Shown here in pieces: positions 25,801 to 36,663 of a stretch of DNA of 64,000 nt (positions are counted from its first letter, which is position 1; each line of letters starts with the position of its first letter). A program made the position numbers and the translations under genes. The notes under the pieces are model-generated. The model was not told the origin of the DNA. It searched no databases and worked only from the letters and a program-made list of their open reading frames with translations. The stretch is from Taenia hydatigena. Lineage: Eukaryota > Platyhelminthes > Cestoda > Cyclophyllidea > Taeniidae. The stretch lies in the NCBI GenBank assembly GCA_036345935.2, contig JADWOT020000006.1, forward strand, positions 21,592,967-21,656,966. The letters are read 5' to 3'.

Positions 25801-27813
25801 CTAGTCATGAACAACAGAAACAGAAGGAATTGTGGAGACAACGCACCTACTGCTTCTGTTTGAAAGACTGATGGTACTACCGAAAAAGTCAACAATTAAT
25901 TGTGTTTGGTTGCGTCATATGACCTACTCGGCAAACCGGGTGCTCTTGGGGTTTATAGTGAGTTGCCAAATCACACTTGATGCTGTCTGAGGAATCACTG
26001 TACCGGCAGTGAAAATTCGCCACCCTTAAGCGGAAATGAAACACCCGAAGAATAATCGTTTATAAGGCCAGCTGGCTGAAATCACGACTGCCCTGGAAGT
26101 GATTCACGCCACCACAAGGATACCCGTGTCTAAGAGCTGGCGAAAATGTCAAATGCATCTTGATTCATGCCACCAGCTAGTATTGAGGTTGAAAGCACCA
26201 CCCACATAGCATGCATTAAACCGGTTCGACTGTGGCCTACGGATGGATGGAAAGGCATCCAAGCAAGCAGTCACAGCCACGACCATGAGAAAAAAGGAAA
26301 CCCGGAAATAAACCTATTATCTGTCTACACCCTTCGGGATTCCTACGAAATGCCTAGAAATTGAATCTCTACACAGAGCTAAGTTATCTAGGTCCGCAAA
26401 TAGCTTCAGACTTTTACGAAAAGCCTAGGCGATTCCAGTACATCCACTTGATCACCTCTCAACCCCTTATGCTTGAAAATTAATGATCACTTACTCATCC
26501 CTGGATGTACCTGGGCCCACTCCCTACGCATTACACAGGCATAAAGTCAGTAATACAGGCTTCCTATGGAAAGCAGGCTTACTTTGTCCCCACTGAACAC
26601 TCACGCCAACTTCCTCGCACAATAGCCAGTTTATGGTATTAGCTTTATCGTCCTGTTTGATGCAACTCGCGTGTGGATTCGTAAGTGCCTCTTATCCAAT
26701 GGTGAAAAAAAAAGGACTAAACTTGGATACGATCAATTCCCTCCTATGTCCCCTTCCATTTTTATTCAAGTGCATCATGTGAGCAGCCTCCAAAATGCTC
26801 CACATTTATTCGATCAGCGTGGTTGTTGTTAAACATTCACGCGCCGAAAGTACAAGCCAACGAGAGGGGATTAGCACCTTTCCGAAAACATTTATGCAAG
26901 ACCTTAAAGAGACAATCTTGTAACTCAGTTTCACAGTCATGCCTACCTCAGAGTGGCCGGCTCGCCAGACTTCAATGACCAAATTGCATGCTCAAACACG
27001 GCTCATTACTGCCATCCTTCTGCCCGTGCAATTTCCGTCCGAAAGAAAAGACTCAAAATCCGACTTTGATAGGTCAAAACTAAGCATGAAGCTTGATTAA
27101 TTCGAGCACCAGGCGGAAACCCCACATGTAGAAAGTACAATTCGACTTCCTACCTCTCTTTCAACAAAGTACGGCCTTCAAGATGCGGACGAAAAGCGCC
27201 CCGTTGGCGGTCCAAGTGAAATTGAACAATCCTCATCTTACAGCATAAATGGGAGAAGATTCGCACACTTGGGATTGTGATTACCCTCACGATGCACTTC
27301 AATAAGTAGAAAAAGGATCAGCGACATGCAATATTATTTTTTTAGACAATTTGTTCACGGCAAGACTCAGTACAACCAGTTATTATGTGATGAATAACGG
27401 GACCAATATGCCCAAAATCACGATTAGTACAGAATGCGCTGATACGACTTTCACATACTTTTTGCACTTAACGTTCGAATAAATAGAAACGGATGAGTAG
27501 ATGGAAGGAGAGAGACTCACCATTTAAGCTTGTCATTTGGCCCCGAGGAAAAGACACTGCTCTTCACCACCTCACCAAGTTCCTCCCGACAGAAAGAGAA
27601 GTTGCTGATGGTCCAGATGTAGCGTAGCTTGGTGACGCGGACCTGAGTGTGACACCAGTATTCTGCCACCACAGGCGGCGCAAAAGCCTCTAGGCTAGCT
27701 GATGGTGGTGGTGGCTGCGGTGGCGGTGGGGTGGCAGTGCGGCTCACTGTAGCCACTTGGGCGTTTTGGCCCGTGTCAGTGGTATCCAGGGTGGCGAAAC
27801 GCTGCACGTCCAT
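19888..27813 (-). CDS. SPOP: SPOP/HIB-like MATH-BTB protein, CUL3 ubiquitin-ligase adaptor, with a large insert in BTB
   Basis: SPOP recruits substrates through MATH and binds CUL3 through BTB, mainly in the nucleus. Seven exons on the minus strand, 5' to 3': 27521-27813, 25518-25672, 25315-25442, 23252-23909, 22539-23074, 21834-21976 and 19888-20077. They total 2103 nt (700 residues) with matching phases. The MATH part is very like human SPOP (SYMWTINNFSFC-type start, [34 protein letters not shown]). The substrate-groove aromatics Y, F, Y, W and F are all present. BTB begins with [17 protein letters not shown] and TDVTLVV, about residues 213-239. It is then interrupted by about 275 residues rich in Pro, Ser, Thr, Gln and acidic runs, and resumes near residue 520 with [21 protein letters not shown]. 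The BACK-like region follows, then a basic tail SRKRPRHS matching the SPOP nuclear signal. Human SPOP is 374 residues, so the excess is almost entirely this insert plus a longer N-terminus. Confidence 0.93.
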
Positions 27814-30800
27814 TTAGGAGTGGAAGAAGCGACGGATGTGGAGGTGGAATAGGAAAGCTAAACTGCAAAAAAAAAGATACTAAGTACGATTAATATGGTA
27901 CTGTCCACTTATGGTCTAGATGCGGTTAATCATTTCTCCAAAACCGCTTTAAGGAGGTGGCATGAAAAATATGACATAAGGAAACATGTTTAGTGAAGCG
28001 AAAAGAAGCCATCGACATGAGGATATCCAAAACAACACTGAAAGCAAATGGGATCAAACGACAACTGGTTTCAATTTAACTTAACGACGCGATCCCCTCG
28101 TTTACCACAGGTTTCAGCCGCCATCTTGCCAGCATGGCATCCTGTTAAATGTAACTTCTTGAAACAGCATTCTAACCCTTTTGCAGAGAACTAGAGCGCT
28201 ATGAGGAGGGCCGAAGAATAACGCGATTTAAACGACCTACGAACCAATCTGAGAGTCTGTGATTGCTGTTGATTTGTCCTTTGGCTGAGGCAACGAAAAC
28301 GAAGCGAATCACGTGAGTAAATACGAGGAGCACTTTAAGTGATCCGCAAACCACAACAAGTGCATATAACCGATACCTTGAAAACTCACACTATATTTTC
28401 GGTTAGCAAGAGCCAGTGTTTATTAAAATGGCACTTCACAAAGCACAATGGAACGAGGAAAGGAGCAAGGCAAGGATGGTACGCAAGTGCGGGAACGAAT
28501 TCCAGATTATGCGCAGGCAACGCTAAGCAGATGTGACCACAACCGTGCATAAGGTAGACTGAGAGCCAGTTGGCTGCAGCCATACAGTAGCCTCATAACA
28601 CACAGGCGTGTAGAGTAAAACCTACCGAAGTCGTGATGGGAGAAAGAAGTGAATGACAAGCGAACTAATAAAAACAACTTTGAGCACCCATATCAGTCGT
28701 CCTGCAGTTTTCTTTTATCGTGTTGTGAACTACACAGAGGAAAAGATAGACCCGGGAAAAACAATGTAAAGCGGAAGAGAGTAAGCTCTTAGGTGTGAAG
28801 TCTGCTTTGAAGCTCCATTAATAGAATCGCACCGCACACTCATATAACGGGTGAGCTCAGAGCCCCAATAAGCCATTCATCATCCATCTAGACGCTCTGC
28901 AATCCACAATGAAGTAACATAAGCAAGTGTTAACTGGCATGAAAGATAATGCTGAGCGCAAGTGACTGTGGTCGTGCTGGCCAAACACAGCATTTAGGTC
29001 TGCAGCCTAATGACAACTATGTATTTAACTTTGATGGACGGCTGATCAAAAAGATGAGGACAAAATTTAAATGAAGATCCCACAATCGAGCGACGGCTTC
29101 AATGGTTATTTGAAATAGAAAGTCTCTAAACAATAAGAGGGAAGTAAGCAAGAGAGTTTGGAAAATTTGCAGCCTGAACTTAGCGTCTGTGCACTTTGTC
29201 CTTCTTGTCACACACATGAAAACGTGAGTTCATAAGTTAGTTACAATCGGTCATTCAGAGACAAAACGAGGGATCCAATAGGACCAATGTAATCGGATAA
29301 TCAAACTAATCATTGAGTGCGACGGTTAAGGTGCTAACCACTCACGTTACACGTGAAATCGGTCGAGTGTTAGGATAATCAATGTTAATAAAGTAGACAT
29401 CCATAAAGCAAACTAAACAGGTGACCAGAATTAGTGGTGAATGCTGTAGGAGCAACGGTGTTTCACCTGATTTTCAAGACATGGAAAGATTACGAAGTTA
29501 AGTTTACTTTACAGAAAATTATTCAGTTTTAATTTATTATTTAAATTCAGACCAAGACAAAACGTGCAAGAGATAGACACCATAGAGGGTAAAAAAGTTT
29601 AAAATAATATTAAAATCGCAATGAGTGCGCGAAACACCCAAAGCAAATGGGAACATGGTCTGGCGACAACTAATTCTCATGAAAACAGTAGCCACTTAGA
29701 TAGGCGAATGACAACAAAGTAGATAATGAGAACGAGCACTTGGCTGATACACAAATAGCTGCCAGTTTGTGGTTTATCAGCTTAAAAATTGGTACATTGC
29801 AGAAGTGTGGAGTTCCCAAATTGTGGGGAATGGGGGTAGTAAGAATAGTGGGGACGGGGAAATCCCAGTTTTGAGATATCTAAGAATAAATATAACTAAG
29901 GGGATAACTAACTGCGAGTAGGTTTGAGGTCTCTGACTTAATAGCTTACCAGAACAGGATTCTTCTGGTTAGTTAAAAAGAAACCCTTCTTGCCCACTTT
30001 TTCAGACGGAGATCTTTACACAGCCGTTCATCAAAACTGTGAAAAGTGGCTGAGAACCAGGTCCATTGACAATGCGAGTTATAGAAAAGACACTAAACCA
30101 TTTGTCCCAAGTCTGATTGCATAAGCTCATTGATGGTTAAATTAAAATGAAAAAAGGTTTGGCGTCTTAAAAATTAGAAGCCGTGTGAATTGTCACACAC
30201 ACAAACTGAAATTGCAGACATTTGTATGTCATAACATGGAATTACTAATAAAGTATCTTCCGGACGCGTGCAAATTACTTAATTCAAGAAAGACTTCGAT
30301 TAACTGAACTCTGCACAGTCGAGTGCTGCGCAATGTATTTTAAACACTTATTTAGGTCATGGTTTATGCTACGAAAGCCAAAAAGATATTATCAAAGGCT
30401 TTCAACAGAACTTCAAGCCAGTGACAGAAACTTAGCGATCAGAGTGCGGCCTGCAAGAGTAAGACAGAAAAGATTAGCAAGAACTGCGTAGAATAAAAAA
30501 TGTAAAACTACGTACAGATGTCACAATACGACAGCCATTCACGTTGGTCGCAAAACCCATCATAAAGCAAGGGCTTTTTGGACTTCCACGTAACATCGAT
30601 ACATTAAAAAATTTTATAGGCCAAAACGTCATACAGTAGCATCAAAGTACCACCAACGACGGGAAAGCAGGAAACACACTCTTAAAGCAAATCTAAATAT
30701 CAGATAATCAAGATACTTAGCCATAAATTACAGGGAACAGACACTACGCCAAGCAAATTTGGAAGAGACTTTAACAAAACTACCAAATTTGGACGCTTTA

Positions 30801-31415
30801 AGCTATTTTGGGTAAGACATGTGGAATAAATCTGTGATTGAGTTAAGTAAAGCAAACCCAATTTGTAGCAAATGAAATTCCACAAAATGAAGAGGAGAAA
30901 CAGGCTTTTGTTAGACATTTAGAACACAGCATCCACCACGTACCACACCCCCAGAATACCACAGCCGAGTTCACAGATAAAATAACGTCCCTGATGTTAT
31001 TGCCAGTTAAAACAAAGAAAATAATTGCACATTTCTTACTTATTGTAAGAAGTACCGTTTTACTAAGTTTTGTGGGATACACCTTGTAAGCACCTTTAGA
31101 TCGCATTAGGTTTGCAAATGGTGAGTAGCATTACATGGTTGGCTAATTTTTATTTTAATTTTAATTTTTGTGGTCTCATAAAAAGAACACCCTTAAAAGA
31201 AACCCTTGTATACTATTCTGCAAAAAATGTGTAAGGAAGTTGGGGCTATTTTTAACTGGAAAATTTTTGAAAACTCGCATCTCTATACGATTGTAGCGTC
31301 CATGAAAAAATGTAGCATAAGTTTAGCGTTCGTAATATTAATAAGCGACCTCAATTACTTAATTTTGCATTCAAATTAATGCTGCACTTGCAATACCTAT
31401 GTTCTTTAGATGTAT
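27814..31415. other. Upstream region of the SPOP-like gene; no gene recognised
   Basis: The first bases left of 27814 on the minus strand belong to the SPOP-like 5' region. The rest is AT-rich DNA with only short open frames (for example 28386-28583 and 30843-31106), none with a recognisable domain. A non-coding first exon of the SPOP-like gene could lie here but could not be placed. Confidence 0.5.
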
Positions 31416-31431
31416 TGCTGAGGGTTCCTCC

Positions 31432-31617
31432 TGTAATACTTCGTTTGTTTGGACTACCGGATTCCGTCAGGGTCACAGAGGTGGCCATATTGCCTTAGCT
31501 GCGTAGACTGTTCTCTGAGCCACGCCAGCAGCTCCTTTCCCTCTGTCTGTGGAATTAATATATTCTGTCCTGGTACTTTGCCTTCCTTTGTGTTCAAAGG
31601 AGCCTCGGAATGCTACA
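31432..31617 (+). repeat. 5' LTR of the TRIM
   Basis: 186 bp from TGTAATACTTCG to GCTACA. It shares blocks with the other copies in this window: GGTCACAGAGGTGGCCATATTGCC, split here as CAGAGGTGGCCATATTGCC, then TTAGCTGCGTAG, TTTCCCTCTG and TATTCTG. AT-rich TATA-like DNA near 31557-31567 could act as the promoter. Confidence 0.87.
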
Positions 31618-31620
31618 TTC

Positions 31621-31636
31621 TTGGCAGCGGAAAGCG
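31621..31636 (+). other. Candidate tRNA primer-binding site of the TRIM
   Basis: TTGGCAGCGGAAAGCG begins a few bases after the 5' LTR. LTR-element primer sites start with TGG because they pair with the CCA end of a tRNA. The nearby Ty3/Gypsy element has the similar TGGTAGCAGCG at the same place, which supports this reading. Confidence 0.6.
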
Positions 31637-32133
31637 GATTCGACTCTATAGGGTTTCTACCCCGATCTCTACCGCCCGCGGTATATCGTAGCGGTGCGAA
31701 AGAAGTGCATGTGCTACGTATGGAAGTATCTCTGACATCCCATGACAGAAGGGCTAAGAACGACTTCCTCTCTCGGCATCTACCCCATCTCCGCGTTCTA
31801 CAGGAAAGCTATTAACAACTGAAGCGACACTAGCCATGGACCACCTGGGAAGGTTTCGTTCCGTTAATTACCCATACTGTGTTTGCTCAAGGAGAACGAT
31901 GTGCTAACGCCTCCCTACGCACCTCTTATTTCTGCACTTTGTTTCCAAGTCAAACGAAACTCCAAGTTCATTGCACTGCCAGGAGGGGTCACTGACGTTG
32001 GTGTCAAGCATCGCCTCAATCGCGTCGAATGTCAGCGACTGGCATGGTTAGCTCGTGGGTGCCTCTGGCAGCACTGAGTATGTTGTGATGGCTGTCGCGG
32101 AGATCTACAAAGGGGCGCGTCGGGCACAACGCT

Positions 32134-32152
32134 CGAAAGAAGAGAGGGGAAA
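32134..32152 (+). other. Polypurine tract of the TRIM
   Basis: An almost pure A/G run (AAAGAAGAGAGGGGAAA) directly precedes the right-hand LTR. This is where a polypurine tract priming plus-strand synthesis is expected. Confidence 0.7.
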
Positions 32153-32340
32153 TGTAATACTTTGTTTGTTTGAACTATCGGTTTCGGTCGGAGTCGCAGA
32201 GGTGGCCATATTGCCCTAGCTGCGTAGGCTGGCCTCTGGACCATGCCAACAGCTTATTTCCCTCTGCTCGTTGAATATATACATATTCTGCCCTGGTATT
32301 TTGCCCTCCTTTGCCTTCAAGGGAGTCTCGAGACGCTACA
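32153..32340 (+). repeat. 3' LTR of the TRIM
   Basis: 188 bp from TGTAATACTTTG to CGCTACA. It is clearly the same sequence as the 5' LTR but has diverged from it at many positions, so the insertion is not recent. The 5-bp target duplication CCTCC follows at 32341-32345. Confidence 0.87.
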
Positions 32341-32540
32341 CCTCCTTTTCTCTCTTTTCGCCCTTGCTATTAGAACTCTGATCACGCTTTGACATCTTTA
32401 TTATGGGTAAGAGAGGGGGTACGGAGAGATCTTGTAGGAGAGTTCAGGATGGGGATAAGTAGCGCTCTTGGGAGCCACCACGCTGCTCCGCATCTAGGTT
32501 CAAATTGTCGTCCCGCCTCTGGCCTACAAAGCGCATTACA

Positions 32541-32736
32541 GTGCTTTGTAGGCCAGAGGCGGGAGGACAAACTGGACCTGGTCAGAGAGCAGCGTGGTCT
32601 CTTTTCAGAGCGTGACACATCTCTGTCTTGAACTCTTACAATATCCCTCTATACCTTCTCTCTGACCTATAATAAAGATGTCAAAGCGTACTCAGCTTTC
32701 TAATAGTAAGGGCGGGAAGAGGAGGAACCTTCTACA
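32541..32736 (+). repeat. 5' LTR of the Ty3/Gypsy element (first few bases missing)
   Basis: It matches the 3' LTR at 36441-36663 and the inverted copy to its left. It contains AATAAA at 32671-32676, as expected of an LTR carrying its own poly(A) signal, and ends TCTACA. Relative to the inverted copy it lacks the first roughly six bases (TGTAAT), because it meets that copy at the palindrome centre. Confidence 0.82.
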
Positions 32737-32737
32737 C

Positions 32738-32752
32738 TGGTAGCAGCGTTAG
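32738..32752 (+). other. Candidate tRNA primer-binding site of the Ty3/Gypsy element
   Basis: TGGTAGCAGCGTTAG starts one base after the end of the 5' LTR, the standard position for a primer-binding site. Its TGG pairs with a tRNA CCA end. Confidence 0.65.
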
Positions 32753-32778
32753 TTGACCTTTCCCATTTCAAATAAGGA

Positions 32779-33330
32779 ATGAGCTTCGGAGATTGGATGA
32801 AGACTGTGGAGTTCAATACCCACTTATACCCTCAGTGGCAGAGAATTCCGCCGATCCTCCACGCTCTCTCACAATAGCTTTTCTCAGCAGCAATTGATGC
32901 TGGAGTCTCACCTGATTCCGATCTTGACCACTGCTGCGAGATACTGGCTCAACTTGTTATCGGCCAGCGAGAGCGGTCGCCGTCTAGGGAGTTCTTTCGC
33001 CGCGATCAAAAGCCAGACGAAAATGACGATGAGTACGCTGGGGTCCTGCAACTCCTAGCCGAACGGGCCTTTAGAGGCTACTCACCTAACAAGGTGAAAA
33101 GTTGGGTAGCCGTTCAATTCAAAGCCAGAGTTCGACCATTAACCATCGCAGCGAAGCTTCACCTCGTGAAGATCAACGATCTCAGCGAGTTGGTCGATGC
33201 AGCGACTAGGAAGCGTTAGGAACTCCTCCTGACATCGCCGTCTCAGACAGCCATCCGCCGACCGAATCCTACATGTCCACGTTGGACTCCGTCACGTCAT
33301 GTTCCAGGGGCAGGTGAGTCGCACTATTCC
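32779..33330 (+). pseudogene. Gag-like region of the Ty3/Gypsy element, broken
   Basis: An ATG at 32779 opens a frame that reads through about 180 codons in all but is interrupted by TAG at 32875-32877 and again at 33217-33219. The translation is rich in charged and aromatic residues, like capsid regions of invertebrate Gypsy elements. Its position directly after the primer-binding site and before the protease also indicates gag. No clear CCHC knuckle was seen. Confidence 0.6.
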
Positions 33331-33360
33331 TTATCCCGCCTACCCCCATATGGTTCCCTC

Positions 33361-36300
33361 CCATCTATACGAGTCTCTGGCAAGCTAGAGGGACGTCCCT
33401 GCAGTTTCCTCCTTGACTCAGGCGCAGCCAAGTCATTAGTGAATCCCCAAGCTTTCCTGAATCTCAGCACCAAGTTTTGCAATGGTCCTCCCTCTACGAA
33501 ACTTCTCTCAGCAGAAGGAAGACATCATTAAATGTCCATTTTTTATATGCCCCAAATCAATTTGGGATGCGATACTTGGCATCGACTTCCTAACACCAGA
33601 ATGGTCCTGAATTTTGTAGAAGGCGCCTTTGCGACCCAGCGGCATAAGGAAACAATCCCAGTCAGACCTCCAAAAAAGAACGCAGACGAAATCTGTAGTG
33701 CCCTTTTCGAGGCTGTGGGCACTCCTATCAACAACTTAAATGAGCTCTGCTCTCTGTTGACGCAGATCACCGATAGCGCGAGAAAGCACCTGCGCTCATT
33801 GCTTAGCAGGTATCCGAGCATGCTTTCATGGCAAGGAACCTAACTCGGACGAACAAATATGGTCAAACACACTATTGACACCGGCGAAGGAGGGCCCATT
33901 TGGCAACCACCCAGACGTATACTGCCGCCCCATCTGGACAAAGTAAACCATCTGGTGGAAGAAATGATCAAGGATGAAGCTATAATACCATCCAAGTCAC
34001 CATGGGCTTCCCCAATCGCACTGGTAAAGAAAAGTGACGGTAGTCTACGGCTGTGTATCGATTACAGAAAGCTGAATGCCGTAACCAAGAAAGACGCTTT
34101 TTCCTTACCTCATATCAGCGACTCCTTGGATTCTCTGCATGGATCAAAGTGATTCTCCACAATAGTCTTAAAATTCGGATGCTGGCAAGTAGAAGTGGTG
34201 GAAAAAGACAGAGAGAAGACGGCTTTCGTGGTGCTCAACGAGCTTTATGAATTCCAGACAATGTCGTTTGGACTCTGTAACGCCGCAGCCACTTTCCAGC
34301 GCCTGATGCAGACAGCACTGATTGGGCTTTTTCCGAAACATTGCATAATCTACCTCCATGACTTCCTTCTTTTCGGTAGAGACATTTGCGAACATAACTC
34401 CAATCTTAAACTAGTGCTGGATCGTCTGCAGGATGCAGGTTTGACCTTGAATCCAAGAAAGTGCCATTTTCTTCGTCGTTCAGTCACCTTCTTGGGGTAC
34501 GCAATCTCTTTAGATGGAATGGCGGTCACTGAAGATCGTACAAAACAAGTGAGAACTTGGTCAACACCAACCAATCAGACAGAACTCCGCAGCTTCCTCG
34601 ACTTGGAAAACTACTATAGGCGTTTCGTTAAAGGCTTTGCCAAGATCGCCAGATTCCTACACAAGCTAACCGAGAAGTAGGCGAAAAAGAATTTCAAGTG
34701 GGGGAACAAACATGCTGAAGCCTTCAAAGAACTAAAGAGAACGCTCTGCTCCGCTCTGATTCTGGCTTTACCAAACTTCGGGACCGACGCACCGCCCTTT
34801 GCACTAGACACGGACGCCAGTGACGTGGTCACGAGCGGTGTACTTTCACAGAGAGACTAAGGAGGCAGATAGCACGCCATCGCCTATGCTAGTGCCAGAC
34901 TAAACAAAAAATGAGACAGAAGAGTGCAACAGAACGTGAGCTGTTCGCTATCTGCACAATGGTGCGACACTTCAAGCACTACCTGAAGTGAGAACAGACC
35001 ATCAGGCGCTGACCTGCTTGAAAACAATGGGGGAGATCGACCGTTCAGTCGCACGCCGGTACGAGGAACTGCAACAATGTGACTTTACTGTGCAGTACAG
35101 AAAAGGAAACTCGCATAGCAACGCGGATGCATTATCCCGCAGACCTCTCTCAGCGGATAGGCATAGCGGTGTAGTGGGGACCCTATTTTTAAGCAAGCCG
35201 ACTAAACACCAGTCGAGACAGAGTACGGATCGCAACACGTTCCTGGTATACGAGAGGTTTCTGGCATCATCGTCCAAGTCCACCGCGGAGGGGATGAAAT
35301 CGTCCAGCAAAGCAGCCAGGCAGATATGGCGACAAAGGTCCAAACTCTCCCTGGAAGATGAGGTCTTGTGGTAGCAAGAAGACGTCACTTCTCCCAAGCG
35401 TCTGGTTGTTCCATGTTTCCTGATGCAAACAGTCCTTCAAGAGTTGCACTAAAAATTGGGCCATGCAGGCGAGAAAAAGACGTTGGAGGCCTTGATGAAG
35501 CGATACTGGTGGTCCTCTCTCTCCCCAGACGTTCATGACTTCTGCCGAACCTGCATCACTTGCAGCAGTTTCAAGAACCCTCATTCCACAGCAGTTGCAC
35601 CCCTGCAGCCTATGCCTACAGAATTTCCGGGTGAATGAGTGGGTATAGACTTTATGGGTCCTCTACCACTTACCAAAAGGGGAAACCGATATATCCTAGT
35701 TATGGTTGACTACATCACGGAAGTAGTCGAAGCGGAACCCATGAAGTCACAAGACACCGAGGCGATCACGCCAACCTTTTTCAATCGTTAGATCTGTCGA
35801 CGCGGAGTGCCTAACTTTGAAAGCTGACTTCTCGCAGAACTATGCAGATCCCTTGGAATCGCAAACATGCGCACGACATCTGGGCATCCTCAGGGCAACG
35901 GACATTTAGAAAGAACTAACAGGACCCTGATAGGACTACTAAAGGCTTTTACGAAGGAGGCACGACTGGAAGACTGGGATTTAAACCTTGGACGCGCTCT
36001 TCTAGCCTATAGGGCTACGGTCCACGCATCAACCGGTGTCTCTCCGTTCAAGATGCTCACAGGCCGCGAAATGAGAGTTTTCTCCGATGTATTCCTACTG
36101 AGTAAGGAAGTGGCTACTGACAATGCTGCGGAGTATGTACTACGTCGGTTGATTCCCCCACCTGGAACACATCGCAGGTTTTACCACCCTTGGAGTAAAG
36201 ACCCCTTCCGCGTAGTAAAAGTCTTGTCTCCCACGAACTACCTCGTCCGGAATGTGGAACATTGTGCCCAGTCAATAGCCATCCATAACAATAAGATCCG

Positions 36301-36400
36301 ACCTTACAGAGGTGCTCCGCCGGTCAATTACGAGGACGAAACCTACGTAATCGTAGAAGAAAGAAAACCATCCGGTGGCATAATTAAAGCGAGCTATTGA
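33361..36400 (+). pseudogene. Pol remnant: protease, RT, RNase H, integrase, broken
   Basis: The protease motif DSGA is visible near 33414. Reverse transcriptase runs from about 33859 to 34680 but changes frame near 34150-34195. Its catalytic Y-x-D-D box reads YLHD at 34351-34362, so one catalytic aspartate is lost. A TAG ends this frame at 34678-34680. RNase H shows TDASD near 34807 and further stops. Integrase shows an LGHAG zinc-finger start near 35457, a C-x2-C pair, the core start GIDFMGPL near 35644, and a GHPQGNGHLERTN segment near 35880. The C-terminal part ends at 36400. The copy is inactive. Confidence 0.88.
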
Positions 36401-36440
36401 CAGAAGCACCGGGGACGACGCTAAAAAGACGAGGGAGCTG

Positions 36441-36663
36441 TGTAATACTTATGCTCTTTAAATGTGTTTTGTAGGCTAGAGGCGGGACAGCAATTTGAAC
36501 CTGGTTGTGGAGCGGCGTGGTGACTCCAAGGAGCGCGATTTATCCCCGTCCTGAACCCTCCCACTAGGTCCCGCTGTACCCTCCCTCTTACCCATAATAA
36601 AGATGTCGAAGCGTGTTCAGACTTCTAATAACAAGGGCAGCAAGAAGGACGTGGAACCCTCCA
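36441..36663 (+). repeat. 3' LTR of the Ty3/Gypsy element
   Basis: About 223 bp, starting TGTAATACTT and ending near GGAACCCTCCA. It shares the GTAGGC-AGAGGCGGGA block, AATAAAGATGTC (AATAAA at 36596-36601) and a TCTAATAACAAGGGC block with the 5' LTR. It is well diverged from that copy, so the insertion is old. Confidence 0.82.

Larger units (their letters stand above)
31432..32340 (+). mobile_element. TRIM: non-autonomous miniature LTR retrotransposon, complete with both LTRs
   Basis: Two direct repeats of about 187 bp (31432-31617 and 32153-32340) begin TGTAATACTT and end CTACA, obeying the TG...CA rule. They enclose only about 535 bp. A primer-binding-like site, TGGCAGCGG, starts 4 bases after the left repeat. 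A purine tract, AAAGAAGAGAGGGGAAA, abuts the right repeat. The element is flanked by a 5-bp duplication, CCTCC, at 31427-31431 and 32341-32345. The internal region has no gag or pol similarity; its open frames are short. Such TRIMs are known from taeniid tapeworms, where they have been reported as highly transcribed in stem cells. Whether this copy belongs to that family is inferred from structure only. Confidence 0.87.
31416..32540 (-). mobile_element. Inverted Ty3/Gypsy LTR, interrupted by the TRIM element
   Basis: The stretch 32341-32540, read on the minus strand, closely matches the LTR that follows it on the plus strand at 32541-32736. Shared landmarks are the block CTTTGTAGGCCAGAGGCGGGA, the CATAATAAAGATGTCAAAGC block, and the CTATTAG-AAGGGC block. 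Its outer end continues at 31416-31431 (TGCTGAGGGTTCC, the reverse complement of an LTR end), so the two pieces were one LTR of about 210 bp before the TRIM inserted. Its own 5' terminus (TGTAATGCGC read on minus) meets the plus-strand LTR near 32540, giving a head-to-head palindrome. Confidence 0.8.
32339..36663 (+). mobile_element. Decayed Ty3/Gypsy LTR retrotransposon
   Basis: Between two diverged LTRs (32541-32736 and 36441-36663) lie remnants of gag, an aspartic protease, reverse transcriptase, RNase H and integrase, in that order, which is the Ty3/Gypsy order. Several in-frame stops and frame changes break every long frame, so the copy cannot encode its proteins. A purine-rich stretch (AAAAAGACGAGGGAG) precedes the 3' LTR. 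The left side is complicated by the inverted LTR copy. No convincing target-site duplication was found around the whole unit. Confidence 0.9.

Noticed and set aside
31549..31815. Open frames crossing the TRIM LTR and internal region
   Set aside because: They start inside the LTR, have no recognisable domain, and TRIMs are non-coding.
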